From positions 434,001 through 498,000 of the forward strand of contig JBANDB010000018.1 of NCBI GenBank assembly GCA_037576215.1: a stretch of DNA of 64,000 bases. The letters are read 5' to 3'. The DNA comes from Armillaria gallica. Lineage: Eukaryota; Basidiomycota; Agaricomycetes; Agaricales; Physalacriaceae. The position numbers were made by a program, and so were the translations under genes. Shown here one piece after another: positions 31,901 through 48,239 of this stretch (the first letter of the stretch is position 1; every line of letters starts with the position of its first letter). The notes under the pieces were generated by a model. The model was not told the DNA's origin and did no database searches. It saw nothing but the letters and a program-made list of their open reading frames with translations.

Positions 31901-34900
31901 CCTGGTTCCGAGCTTGTTGAAGGCGTTACTGCGCTAACGTCTTGTGCTTGAAGCATATGGAGACTCTCGCATGAGTTCTCCGTGTGTCACAACGGTATGA
32001 GTGCTATTGCACGGGCTCGCACATGAAATGATGCATTATCGCGTGAGTTCACACACAGAATATATGCATTATCTCCTGGGAATGCAGATGGAGTAACATT
32101 CATCAGCAAGAGATTAGGAAGCATCACGATTCTTGGGTAAAGGGTGTTGGCCAGCCCTGCCAAGCATCTCCAAAGTTCGAACGTGTGCGAAAGTGACATA
32201 CATTGGTGAGTAACTATAGAAGATTCAAGTTTCTTGAGTAGTCGGGTGTTAGCGAAACTTGCCAAGTACCTCTAAAGTTCGACGGTGGGTGGTAGTATGA
32301 AGTGCACAAGCGCCGGCAGGCAGGCTATACTACAGATGGATGGGAACACACTCCAGGGCATCCATATGGTCGGGTTTTTAACGGAGTAGGAGTAGGAGGA
32401 TTGAGCACTCTGAATTCATTCAAGTCTCGATTTTGGCGATAGTTACTGGAAAAATTAAATGCTGGCAGACTATCCAAGGGTTCTTATGATAGCAACACGT
32501 CATAATTGTAAGTTGTGAGTTATGAAGTGACCACGACTCGCTGTAAGCCTGTCGTGGATTCTGCTTGACCGTCGGGGACTCCGTCTAACCGTACTCTCAT
32601 CAGTAAGCAACAATGTTGAAGATGGATCTTCACAAAATGCCTGCCACTGCATCTACGGCACTGGCTGCACTTCTTCCAACAAGTTATGATCGAGCCCGAA
32701 AACCCAACTTGACAGCACTTGGAGTGAGCTTCCTCAATATACGTACTTTGAAAACTCGACGTCCTCGCGGCTAGTCTACTATCCGAACGTAGTCTAGACT
32801 TGAGTCAGAACGTCAGATCTCTGTGATTCTGAGAAATAGCAGCCAGGGTTTTGAGTCCGAGTCAGGCGACAGAGATTACTTCGAAGACGCCGAGACATTC
32901 GACGCGGTTGAGATCTCGAGACGGTTGAGGATGAAGCCGGGGACGTTTGCAGTCGATGCGCGAGAAACCCTTGGCTCAAGTTATGTCCAGACACTGAGAG
33001 CTAAGTGCAGAAGTTCTGGGCGTTTGAGACCTGAAGTTCGGGTCATTCGATACGCTGGGTTCGGGTCATCTATTGGGAATATTCTTCAACCGCTGTTTTG
33101 TAACGTGGGTCATTCGAAAGGCGAGTTAGTGACATTATGGTACTACCCATATTATTCGAACTTCTGTTAGAAGTTACGCTTACCCTCCCCTTAGAACGCC
33201 TCGCCAAGGAAGTTGGAAGTTGGAGAAATAAAACATTAATATACTCAGCTCAAAATTCATGGGAGCTCACAACTCTGCCCTTACTGAAAGGGTCTCAAAA
33301 TGTGGCAGTGGACTATAGAAGGCTTATGCGCACCCACACATTGTATTGACTGTATAATCCCCGCGCTCAAATATCCTCCATTTCGCACACAGGCGAGGTT
33401 AACGGCAGGCTTCGTTTGCTCAGACACCGTCCTTAGTAGAGCTTAAGATTTAATGCCAAACGATAGCGTCTCAAAAGGAAACAGAAGTATCTTAATCGGA
33501 TATCCAAAATCCTACCAATAAACGGACTATTGGTTCAAACATTCCAAAAGTCCCGCTTCACTTCTCAAAGAGCACCATATCACATATCAACCATCTTGAC
33601 CCCGGTCGATCTCTCGCTTTGAAACTACCCCGACCGGCGCGTTGCCGGCGCGATCTCAAAACCCGAATCCGTCCCCTTAGTAAATGTTGCGAATTCTCAC
33701 CTCGACATGGAACGGCCGACCAGCCCAACATTTTCCAGGCGGCTGCCGGAGCGCGAATTGTCCCCGGGGCAAGTATTCCTCGATGCTCTTCTATGGTATA
33801 CTTAACACAGTTCTAAGTGCGTACTCCAACCTCGCCGCGTATTTCAAAATCGAATCGATCGATCAATGCTGGGAAGATCTCACTATGATCTCCAAGCCAA
33901 GACATTTCCCCGAGGACCCGCACGCAATAATGACGAGTACCCTCGATTATCCAGTGTTTTCTGAGTTTTCTGATATTTACAGACCAGAATAAAAAACGTC
34001 TGTGCTTCGATTTTTTTCACTGACGTACGCTCGGTGTAACTGTCCTTTTCTCCAACTTTTCTCCTCCGGGACGGACCGACTTGCGAAGGCAATGAGAAAG
34101 GGGCCATGATACATGCAGTGTTCCTATCGGTATTCAGGCCACCCGAAAAAGGGTGCTACATTAGAGCGAGGGCTACAGAGCCATTCAATAAAAGACCCCG
34201 TACCAACATAATGGGCGCCTACATTTGATGCATGTGAAATGCTGAAGCCCGACAGATAATGGATTCATCAAAGACAAGACGACTCGGTTCACCCAATACA
34301 AAGTTTCCCGAGAAGGACGCGGCATGAGCCCTAAATGGCCATGATATAGGACCCCAAAATATGGAACTGAGCGCTGCAGGCTGGCGTCATCCGTGTGATA
34401 AGGATAAAAATCAAAATCAAACATATTGCAGTGGCAGAATTGGGAAGAGTACGAGCTTCCTGTACAAGACAGCTCATCCTCATTCCCAATCGTCTCGAAT
34501 TTAGTGAATGGCGCCGAAATCGTTAGCCAAAAACCAGGGCCCCCACCCCGCGCGTTGAGCCAACACCTTTTAACCCGATGGTAGGTAGGTAGTATATTCA
34601 ACGCCGATAAATATCAATCAAGTTGAAATGCTGGGTTGAAATTGGTACCTCAGTGTCAGCAATGCACCCGGATCTGGAATGCCAAGCCTCTGCTTGAGTA
34701 GCGTCACTTTTTAAATTGACAGCCAGCGATGCCGTCTACTCGGCATTTTCGGTCTGCAGCTGCGACACTTGCAGGCGACTTGACGACACGCGTAATGGAA
34801 CGCCGGTATTTACGTATATTTGTTTCCATCCCTTGAACTGGACCGCCATCAAAGTTGTCAGTCGAGCTTCTTTTCCATGCGTCCGTTGCCCTGTCCTGAG

Positions 34901-35541
34901 CGAACCGATACGGTCTACAAACCAGGCTCAATTAGTTTCTATGACGAAAGGGAAGGCAAGTTATCGTCTTGTCTTCCAGTAACACGTCTTCGTTTCCACT
35001 GACTGCGAAGCGTGTAAGTGCCTGTAGTATGTTGCGACCCTGGCGGCGCTTTGAGCTTGCTTCCGTGGCTCAAATGAGCTTTACTACGAAAAAACCGCAA
35101 GGGTATGCTGGTCACCTTCGATAGGCGAACTGCTCACGCCTAAACAGATCAAAGAAGAAATCTGCAGGAACGAGACTATTTTTGCGTGTCTGCCGGCCCC
35201 GCAATCCCGGATCCTCAGAAACGAAATTCATTCCGTACTTCGATTCAATTGCCAAACTCAGAATTACATGCGTTCGTTCGCTCCATGGGTCTATCAAATT
35301 GTGATGCAAAAATGTTTCCCACATTATCACATTTTAGCTCGAGACTGTTTTCCGTCGCTTATATCCTTGGATGTGAAACTCCACATCGTGTGCTTCCGAC
35401 AGTTATCTTTTGCTGATTGGCCGCGTCTTGGTGCCTTCTTAAGCACCGCCGGTCGACTCCCTCTACTTAACCCTGTTTTTCTTCCTCCCCTTCCCTTGAG
35501 GAGACGCAGAGTCAGATTCGCGCTAGAAGCCCTCTGACAAC
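28944..35541. other. 6.6-kb gene-poor region with decayed coding traces
   Basis: No complete gene could be built. Several minus-strand segments look once-coding: 29684-30019 (SLQDFRRYIFKQSMDTLTWW), 31091-31416 in two shifted frames, and 31499-31834. On the plus strand 33684-33992 has a short plausible stretch. They sit in changing frames with stops between them and with homopolymer runs (T10 at 30066, T11 at 31107) nearby. No terminal repeats, transposase or reverse-transcriptase motif was seen. The last 200 bases are the NRPS-like gene promoter. Confidence 0.45.
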
Positions 35542-38500
35542 ATGTCCATCCCGCTCTCTTTCTTACGGGACCTCTCCCCTTCGTCAGGTGTCTCCCTTGG
35601 AGACCTGATTGATGAACGTGTTATCAGTTCAGGACGGGTCCATACGCTGCTTGACTGTCTCTGCTCGACGCCGGCGCCTGCCATTCATTCACCAGACGCC
35701 TCTCGGCCGTCGTTAAATCATGACATCCTCCACTCTTTTATCAAAAGCTTTGCGCTTCCCCACTCCCCATCCCGGGCACCTCTGGGACCTAATGACAGAG
35801 TTATGATTGCACTCCCCACTGGGCCCGAGAACGCTCTCGCCCTTCTCTCCCTTGCTACTTATCACACCGTCGCCCCGGTCAATGCGAGCTGTACGGCATC
35901 GGAGCTTCGAGAGGACGCGCACCGCTTGAACGCCAAAGCAATCGTTTCTACGAAGGAGGCTGAACATCGTTTGGAGCTTCTGGCTCTTCGAGATGCCCTA
36001 GGCTGCGAGATCGTCTACATTGAAGGACATCCAACCGGGCCCGCGGGATTGTTCAATATGACGTTGGCGAGTGGTAGCATGATCATTCCTCCGCCGTCGA
36101 CGCCACATGGGCTTCGTGACCAGTCTCTCGTTCTCCACACTTCGGGTACTAGTGGCAAGAAAAAGGTTGTGCCGTATACTTTACGGTCTTTGATTGTGGG
36201 TACTTGGGCTGTCGTTCATTCATGGGATCTCCAACCACGCGATGTCAACTGTGAGTGATATTCCTATATTCTGGACATAATTCTAACTCTCAGAATAGTA
36301 AACATGATGCCACTTTTCCATGTCGGCGGGATTGTACGAAATCTATGGGCTCCCGCTTTTTCTGGAGGTAGCGCAATCATGTGCGCCGGTTTTGACGCGA
36401 TCGCATTCTGGAATCTCGCTTCCCAGCTACATGCAACTTGGTATGTCATATTTTATTACTTCGTCTATTTAGCTGACGCTAGCGGCAAAAGGTACTACGC
36501 GGCGCCTACGATTCATCATGCTGTCCTTACGTCACAACCCGATTACATTGAACCAGATCGCGACATCAGTATTCGTATGATTTGCAACGCTGCCGGTGGT
36601 CTACTACCCTCTCTTGCCGTTGAGCTCCAGAAGCGATTCAAAAAGGCCACCATTCTGCCTTCGTACGGAATGACGGAGTGAGTTTAAGCCAAATCTCTTA
36701 TTCCCGCAACCTTCTGACCATGGTCTTTATTTAGGTGCATGCCGATCGCTTCTCCACCTACCACGTACCGACTTGAACGTCCCGGATGCTCTGGAATAGC
36801 GTGCGGTCCATATATCTCGATCCGTGATCCCTATGATTTGGAGCGTGGGCTACCAACTGGGAAAACTGGAGCGGTGTCGGTTCGCGGACTGCCCACATTT
36901 GAAGGGTACGAAGTCTCTCCGGACATCAACATGCCTCTCGATACGTCGGCCTTCTCGAGTGAAGGCTGGTTTGATACGGGAGATGTGGGATATGTGGATT
37001 CTGATGGTTACCTATTTATCACTGGCCGTTCCAAGGAGATTATCAACAAGGGAGGGGAAGTCATTTCACCTTTCGAGATCGAAGAGGCCATTATGACGGC
37101 TGCTAGAGACCATGTTAAGGTGGGCTGCACCTATTTATGAATCTAAATAGTAGCTGACCATTTGCCAAAGGCTTCTCTGGCTTTTGCAATCGAGCACAAT
37201 GCGCTGCAGGAAGCCATTGGTGTTGTTATAGTTCCTATGCCTGACAGGCCCCGCGTCGGGCTTTCGCAGCTCCATGATCTACTAAAGTAAGCGGAACTGT
37301 AGTTTACTATTCAGTTGAGTGCTAACTTTGTTCTAGAGACCACTTGCACCCTTCAAAGTGGCCATTTGCGATCGTTTATATGGCGGACTTACCCAAGAAC
37401 AGGTGCGGCTTTAAGCTTTAATGTTTATTGTATGCCCACCAATGATCTGACGTCGATAGTGCTGGCAAACCTCTTCGAATCAAACTGGCGACTCGGTTCG
37501 GTCTTGGATGCATGACCGACAGTATCCCTGTTGTTCAACGTCATTTCGAAGCGGAAGTTCCTCCTCCTTTAGCAGCACTGTCCGAACCTGTCGCATGCTC
37601 GAAGGTGTCAGTTGACCTCAGCGTACTCAGGCGTACATTGCTATCAACATTTGGAGTGTCCGATGTCGCTGTACGCTTCCGCCACGACGGCAATCCCGAA
37701 GCCTTTGTGTCCATGACCGGTCAGGACGCGCCTGACGAAGAAACTCTGATGAAGTACATATCCGGAATCCTCCCGGGCTACATCCTACCCGATCCCCTTC
37801 GTGTATTGAGGACTCCGCTGTTGAAGAGCGCTGATGGCGAAGTTGATTTCGCTACCATGGAGGAAGAGTTCGCTCGTCAGAACGCTTCAACCATGACGCC
37901 ACGCGAGCTTCTCGTCCGCGACATCATCTCCGACCTTCTCTCTGTCGAGTCGGACAGGATCAAAGGAGATTCCGACTTTTTCTTGCTTGGTGGCAACTCT
38001 CTTCTTCTTGGAAAGTTATCCTACTTCATTCGGAAGGCCACAGGCGCAACTATACCCATTTCTGCCATTTTCACTAACAGTACCATTTCTGGGATCGCGG
38101 AGTTAATAGAGAGTCAACAAGGGCACCGCGTGTCCAATTCTACTTCCGTGACGTCTCTCCCTTACAAAACGATACCCAACACACCTTCAGATTCAACACT
38201 AAGCTATGGCAGTGAGGACGGCACGTACTCGTCCACGGGATCTCGTGGGCAGAGTCACCCTCTTTCCATCTTGGTCCAGATCTTCCCATTCATCTTTTTT
38301 TATCCTCTCAAAACTGCTTTGACATGTGAGTAACTCGCCGTTCACGCTCTGAGCCACCTCTTACGATATGCTAGGGACGCTTTTGTTGTACATTATGTCT
38401 CACCTTGCTAAGAAAATCGATGACAGCTTCTGGGAACGTATGGGCGCCCTGCTGTGCTGTATCGCTGCAGCGCGGTTAACGACGCGTGTCGTAGCACCGA

Positions 38501-40964
38501 TTGCTGCGATAGCATTCAAGTGGATTGTCATTGGAAGGTATAAACGTGGGACTTACAAGCTGTAAGTGTTCGTTTTCACACTTTTTGTCATTTCTGACTA
38601 GCGAGTAGGTGGTCAACATACTATATGCGTTGGTGGCTTGTGAATCAGAGCTTGCGTACGGCTGGTCGTGGTGTATTTGCAGCGCACCCAGCCCTAGAGA
38701 AACTTTATTTCCGTCTTCTGGGCGCCCACATAGGCAAGAACGTCCACATAGCACGCAAGGCGAAGCTTGGCGAGTATGACCTTATCAGACTGGAGGACGG
38801 CTGTCGTCTTGACACCGCTCTCATTCGTGGCTTCTGCGTCGAGAGGGATGGACAGTTCCGTCTCGACAACATAGTTATTGGAAAGAATGCCGTCGTCAAT
38901 ACCTACACCCAAGTGGCACCTGGCGCTCACATTCCAGACGGCGCTGTTTACGGTCCCCATTCGTCCAGCAACGAAGCTCCTTCTCCACCGGAGTATGCAG
39001 CATTTAATAGGACTTCTTTCCGAGAACCACATTGGTTCTTGAAAGTTTTCGTCGCCTATCCCATCTTTGGTTTAGTGCTTTTCACATCGTGTAGGTTGCA
39101 TCATTGACTAGCCTCGTTCTTTGACTGATCATGCTATTTGTGTTTAAGATCTACCCTGGTTCGCATGCATCTATTTGATGTTGCAAGAAACTACCTTTAT
39201 TAAACCTCGCGGTAACGCTCTGGTCTTTGTGATCTACTGGTTTGCTACGTCAGATCGAGTTCTCTATCATGCGGTATCAAGAATAGTCAGGGCTGTTGTC
39301 ACTCCACTCCTTCACCTTATCCTCTCGATCATCGTGAAACGGATCTTTGGTCTAAACAAGCCCTGCAAAAGTGAAGATGCGACACAGCTGGTTTTGCTTC
39401 GCCGATACATCAACTCTGTGCTCCTATCTCAAGATCATCTGAAGAATGCTTTCTCTATTTTAGGCACTCATTATGAGGTTGTTTCTGTGAGCGGCAAATT
39501 TATGCATTTAGAGTTTCCTCAACTGACATCCCCCATTTGATATAGCTTGTATACCGTGCAATGGGTGCCAAGGTCGGTCGTCGAATCTACTGGCCCGGAT
39601 CTGGGATGTATTGTCTCGAACCGGAACTGTTGGAAATTGGTAACGATGTTGTCTTTGGGTCGCGTTCTGAGGTCTTCACTACGGATACAAATTCATCTGA
39701 GAGGATAGTCATTGGCGATGGCGGTAAGTGAAATTAGTATGCTATCGCACCCCAAAAACTCAATCGATCTTTCAAAGCTATGATCGCCGACCGAGTTATT
39801 CTTCTTCCCGGTGTACGGGTGGGCCGACGCGCCGTGCTGGGATCGGGTACTATGACCACACGGAATGCTGTCTATGAGGAGCGCTCAACATGGATGGGTA
39901 GCGGTATGTCATATATATCCATGTGCGGGTTCACGAGCTGACTTCAAATCAAGATCGTGGTCAAGCCATCTGCTTCAACAAAGGTTCAAAGGACCCCGAC
40001 CCAAACAGCGACACGACCACACCGTTTGGCAAGGCCTTCTATAGACGCCAAGCGGATTACTTTGTCCTTCCTTATTCCATGCTACTGTGCATCAACGTAG
40101 TCGTTGCCTCATGTTCTGCCGCTTTCTGGTCGATCAGCGCCGTCGCAGCAGCTCAGATCCTTCGACAGTTACACATCCATTTCCCGGAGACTCGCTTCTT
40201 CAGCCCCGACTGGTACCGTGTTGTTGTACTCTATGGCCTTATCGCTCTTGCATTTGTTGTCGTGCTCAACCTTCAAGCTCTGGCCGCCATTTTGTGGGTG
40301 ATCGTGACCAAATGGATCGTTATTGGTCGCCGTCAAGCGGGAAAGTTCGAATGGGACAAGAGCAGCTACTGCCAGAGATGGCAACTCCACCTGGTCCTTT
40401 CCCGTCCGCTCTACAAGGGATACGGAAATGGAGGAATACTACTACCCCTGACGGGAACCGTTTTCATTGTGTGGTATTTACGGGCGTTGGGTGCTAAGAT
40501 CGGCAAGAACTGCGGGATATACGTCGGTGGCAAAGCTGGTTTGATGACCGAACCCGATCTGGTTGAGGTAAGGGACTCTCCTTCGATGGAACTCCTTTAC
40601 TAAGGACGATCTATCCACAGCTTGGCGATGATGTGACTCTAGACAACTGCTCAGTCGTGGCGCATATCAACTCGAGAGGAAATTTCGCACTTAACAGCCT
40701 GAAAATCGGTAACGGGTGAGTTTCTCGGTTCGCTTGTACTCTAGAACATTCTCTCATGTGGGATTTTTTAGCTGTGCTATGCGAACTGGTTCCAGATTGC
40801 TTTCTGGCGCTTCCATGGAGGATAGCAGCATGCTCTGTGAGCACACGCTTCTGACATCGGGGGAAGTTGCCGAATCGGGTGCCGTATATGTCGGTTGGCC
40901 TGCGAGACGAGTCGACAACTGGAAATCGTCTCGGAACTCGAAGGAGCGAACCGACGTGAAGTGA
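35542..40964 (+). CDS. Pls-like non-ribosomal peptide synthetase: adenylation, carrier, membrane segments and three hexapeptide-repeat domains
   Basis: Fifteen exons (first 35542-36250, last 40772-40964) keep phase and give 1560 residues. Residues 1-560 are an adenylation domain: A3 HTSGTSGKKKVVP, A5 YGMTE, A7-A8 WFDTGD...GRSKEIINKGGE, and A10 SAGKPLRIK. A carrier domain follows with the phosphopantetheine Ser715 in LGGNSLL. The C-terminal 750 residues alternate membrane segments with three left-handed beta-helix (hexapeptide) domains, beginning LLGAHIGKNVHI, AMGAKVGRRIYW and ALGAKIGKNCGIY. There is no condensation, thioesterase or reductase domain. This order (A-T-membrane-C1-C2-C3) is that of Streptomyces epsilon-poly-lysine synthetase and its fungal relatives. 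The substrate cannot be read by eye. Likely an integral membrane enzyme making a homo-oligomer of an amino acid or related acid. Confidence 0.88.
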
Positions 40965-41975
40965 AGTCGCCGGGTTCATTTAATTGTATCGTGAGTGCAT
41001 CCCTGGCTCGCTGCAACGGAAACCTGAGCGTGCCTTTGAATGTTTAAGTTCATAACCAGCCATTTAGAATAGATCTTGCATTGTTATACGCTCATTCGCA
41101 TCTTCTTAAGCACTTATCTTTAAATTTTACCTGCATTGATACCTTAGAACCCTCTGCTTGGGTCGTCTGCTCGAAAGCATTAGAATCGCGGATGAATAGG
41201 AGAATAATATGTACCATTCGTGGTTAGACTCTGTATGTAGACACCGTTTTTATGACATTATCTTCAAGTTCATTTCGAGGAAAGATACCGTTGGTTTGGT
41301 CTCTCATTTACAGGGTCCTAAGCTTGTCCAACATTTCCATTTCTCCGATAGTTTCGTACGGATGCAACGACCTCAATTAAGACACCTACGACCGCATGCT
41401 TGCTGATTCAGGCCTGTGGTTCAAGGATGACACGGCGGCGATTTGAACCGTCGTTTCGAGGGTTCCTTGTCCAGTTATCTGCCTAAAAATTTCCGGTCCA
41501 CATGAGAATTCTGTGCGCTGATTTTGAGATAACACGCCGCTCAGGCATACTGACTCATACTGACCCTGATCGATGTGGGCTTAAAAATTTGACTTGCTCA
41601 CTATAGCAACTCAGGGTCATCCTTAATTCTTTCCTCGATAATTTAACATATCGTGTACTTATTCTCACCAGTCAAAGTTCAGACCTCGGAGGCCAATCGG
41701 TCATCCTGCGCCGCTCTAACCGCTTAGGCTCCACTATCCGCGAGCTTCGCTGCGGTAGCGGAACAACCCTGGAACCAACGGCTAGTAGCGGTTAGGCGAG
41801 CTTGAGAAGTTCTCGAAGCGTGGGAGAGTTTTTCCGATGACGAAACATATGAAATTTAGATCTAGAGCTAAGCTAGGTTGTCGCGTCGCAGCTACTTGAC
41901 TAGAGGTAGAAGAATAATGTGTACTGGGAACAAAGTGTTCTAGTCGCAACCAAAAAATGGTGCAATGAACGTATA
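40965..41975. other. 1-kb spacer between convergent genes
   Basis: Carries the 3' ends of the NRPS-like and DGAT2 genes. At 41430-41460 and 41690-41790 short pieces look like tRNA arms, but no cloverleaf closes. No gene is called. Confidence 0.5.
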
Positions 41976-43821
41976 CTAATCGATAATATTCAACTCCCGC
42001 TTCCTGGCCTTGGCGAACTCGTCCTTGTGGGTATCCCAAATCCTTGGGTCATCATTCAGAACAATCGCTAAGCGCTCAGGGGAAGATGAAAAGGGCGTAC
42101 CGCTGCAGTTCCGCAATGTAGAGAGTCTGGACGCGCCGAACTTCTTCGATATCTGGTTGATTAACTCGTTTCACGGGTATGGGACGTCCGACTGAGGAAA
42201 AACTTGTCAGAAAATCTGTAATGAAGCACGCCACATGCAGGTCCAAAGACTCACCGACGGCAGTTATTCTCCGCCTATAGGGGAGTAGACCGAGGTTATC
42301 TAGTAACGCATCGCTTGTCATCGAGGCGCCGGGGTAAAGTAAACAGATAACAAACAATTCAGCATCCCTCTTCCGTGGAACAGTGGTAAAGTAAAGCCAA
42401 ATATCGCCTGAAATTTCTTCTGGAACATGTAGATAGCAGTCCCCTTCTCGTTGGGCATCTGCGAGAAGATCTGATGGATTTATTTTATTTTTCAGTCGGC
42501 CGCATCTTTATGGGAAAATAAAACCTACATCATTTTCTCCGAAGGAGAATACCGGTACGAGGTCCGCTCTTCATGAATGACTGATAAACAAAACAAACAT
42601 AGATAACAAGACAGAAAACGAGGCTGACCCTTCCTGGATAGCAATCTTGATGAAGCCTAGTCTATGGACGATTTCAAAAAACCAAGTAGCAACGACAACG
42701 GTACGACAACGTACCGTTTACGAAGGGTTAAATCGGCAGTTCCTGGATGAGCGCTCAGGCTCTCTGCAGCCCCTCCGACGACAATGGTGATAGACTGCCC
42801 TGGGCCGCTCTGTAGGATGTTACCACACGACCACTTACTCACGCTCCCCATCCCCAGGTGTATCATCAACTCCCGATAGAATGGAAGCTTAAAGTTGCTC
42901 GAAAGAGTGAGGAGGTGTGTAGTAATACCAGGGAAAAGTTTCGAGAATCCAGTCACTACACGTTCATCGAATGAAAAAAAATGAAACAATGACATTGGTC
43001 GAGATAACATACCATCGGTACCGAAGTTAGCAAAAGCACCCCTGGAGACGACTTTGAGCTTGGCGGAGACGTAAAGCAAACCAGAGCTGAACCACAAACG
43101 TACATGCCAATAATACCTATCCGTAACCTGATTGAGAAATTTTAAACATTTGTAGTGAATATCTCGACATACCATGAGGATGGTAACCAAAAACATAAGT
43201 TCGACTCGGCGGTAAATCTGCCTCCTAAGTATGATGATGCAATGGTCAAGGCTGTACTTCTTCGTAAACGACGGACCGACCTTCAAGCACCTGGAAAGTA
43301 TCAACACAGGCCCGGAAATCAGAACAAAAAGTGACGCCTCACGTAATAGGATAGTATGCTACGAAATACCTCCACCACGCACACCGACGATACCAGTGCC
43401 AGACTCGTCCTCCGTGGTCGGGCGACTTGTCAAGGTAATGCACCCAGATCGTATAGCAAGTAATGAGAGGCCACAACGGCGGAAATGAACTGGTTCGTCG
43501 TTTTTAGAACTTTCCCCCCAAAATGCGAATACCAACGACAACGCACCACAAGAACATGAACAGCGCACAGGACCCGACTATCAGAATCGACCAGGCGGAA
43601 ACTGCCAGCATTTCCAGCCTCCGTTGGGCCGGTATCGAGGACGGAACGAAGCTGCGCGACACTCATTTCAGCATACCATTCAACCCCCCCCAACGAAACG
43701 GAACGAACTCGATATTGTCATGAAGCGATTTCTTTACAGGCGTTAGCGGTGTCGTTGCGAGTTCCGAGAGCGTCTTGCGAAGTGATAGCTTCGACAGCGG
43801 TGGTGAGTGCTCCGTCGACAT
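41976..43821 (-). CDS. Diacylglycerol O-acyltransferase, type 2
   Basis: Last step of triacylglycerol synthesis: acyl-CoA plus diacylglycerol, at the ER and lipid droplets. About 14 exons; reading them in phase gives a complete DGAT2. A 28-residue Ser/Thr-rich leader from the ATG at 43821 leads into FVPSSIPAQRRLEMLAVSAW, then the hydrophobic hairpin (SILIVGSCALFMFLCSFPPL). The catalytic YVFGYHPHGIIGMGAF, the conserved LPFYRELMIHLGMGSVSK, VVGGAAESL, LGLLPYRRR, and the C-terminal RIWDTHKDEFAKARKRELN follow. Two exons are tiny: 43290-43281 (10 nt) and 43116-43104 (13 nt). Without them the gene appears frameshifted, but all phases agree when they are used. The enzyme looks intact. Confidence 0.9.
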
Positions 43822-44095
43822 TTCCGTTGTTGCGGTGCCAAGAAGGAATACGTCCGCTGCTCTGCTCTGCCAAATTTCTTGGGGGGAACCCTACACCGCG
43901 TTCAGGACTGCAGGGAACTAGGCTAAGGGACTACGCAGAGTACTTGATTTCCACGTGGCACCATTCACGGCAAATTACTCATAAAACACATGTAACGAGC
44001 AGTTACTCAATATTCATGTGTTGGATCGTCTAACATTCATCTCTCATAGAACGTACAAAAAAACAAAGGGTGAAAAATTTTACAGTCCTTTTTTC

Positions 44096-47062
<2,967 letters not shown>

Positions 47063-47329
47063 TGTAACGGAATCTGAGTAGAGAAATAGTGGGACAGATG
47101 AACGTTATAAAGGAAAGAGGTGGGACGCGCGTCCACACTGTAACGTGTGGCTGGCAAATAAGCACAAAGAAAAACACGTGGGGTCCCCTTCCCGCTGTTT
47201 CTGGAAGTTACTACTACCGGCTCGAGCACCGCAGGCGAAGTAAAGAGACGGACAACAGACGGGTCGAGATCACTATTGGCACAACGGGGCGCCAGTAACA
47301 TAATATTCTTATAAAGGATACATTCACAT

Positions 47330-48239
47330 TCACATCTCTTCGTCAAGGTCGATCTCTTCGGGAGGGAAATCACCAACTTTTACCTTCTCTGGTCGAACGA
47401 AGACACCATACTTTGGCCGGCATTCGAAGTATCTTTCCCCTTGTACTCTGAGAATATTTTCAGTGGGTGGTATCAAGGACACTGTAAAGAACGACTTACG
47501 ACCCATCGTTCTTACCAAAAGGTTCATCATACTCTACTCCTACCCATATACCATCACCAGATCCAAATTTCGTTAGTCCAACGAAACGCACGGTCCCTCG
47601 CTTGCTGAATCCAGGTTCCGAAGATTCGATTTCGCATCGAGAGCCTACCGGAATCTTGATTTCAGGAGTGGGCCGTATTTTGGCTTCGTCCTTGGGTGCA
47701 AATCTACCCACTTGGTGGCGTTGCTTATATGCCAACACAGTATCTGACGCGTTGTGATGAGTACGGCATATCACTTCATTTGTTGCATCTTACCTGGTCG
47801 CGCCGCGTACTCCGCTTCCGTCAGCTCGAACTTGTCCACTTGTGAAGTGTCTGTTAATTGTCCCGTAAATGATGTCGAAGGGTCCAAATCATCTACCTGA
47901 CACAATCAATCCCTCCGCGATAATAAGTATGACAGGAACGCGCATACTTTCAAGACTTGTAGACTTCTAACGCCGTAAAAACCCAGCGGTTTGCTATCAT
48001 CGGACAACTGTGCAATGATCGTAGGGTCGTTATCCGAATTTAACAGTGATATAGACTGATTTGCAACCGGAATGCCCGTAATCAGTTCCAGCTTGCCCTA
48101 ACACAATGTCAACGTTTTTACCCTCCGGTAGTAACTATCGTCTGACCTTCAATTGCCCGATTGTTGTGTGGAGCTCGAGACGTCTCTCAGACCGAGTATC
48201 GGGAGAGACCACAAATACGTTCACGACATCTGAGGACAT
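47330..48239 (-). CDS. TBCB: Tubulin-folding cofactor B
   Basis: Cytosolic chaperone that hands alpha-tubulin from CCT to cofactor E (yeast Alf1). The N-terminal ubiquitin-like domain (residues 1-85) starts [15 protein letters not shown] and contains LKVDDLDP. A linker follows ([19 protein letters not shown]), then the C-terminal CAP-Gly domain: [26 protein letters not shown], and the signature [20 protein letters not shown]. The tail ends DLDEEM, matching the acidic terminus typical of TBCB. Several short introns; the phases that were checked agree. Its C-terminal end is 267 bases from the CDC48 start, so CDC48's promoter lies in that gap. Confidence 0.95.

Noticed and set aside
41430..41790. 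tRNA genes
   Set aside because: Only isolated arm-like pieces; no complete cloverleaf closes on either strand.
42076..42357. Frameshifted DGAT2 pseudogene
   Set aside because: The apparent shift near 42300 disappears when the 42300-42355 intron is removed; all phases then agree.
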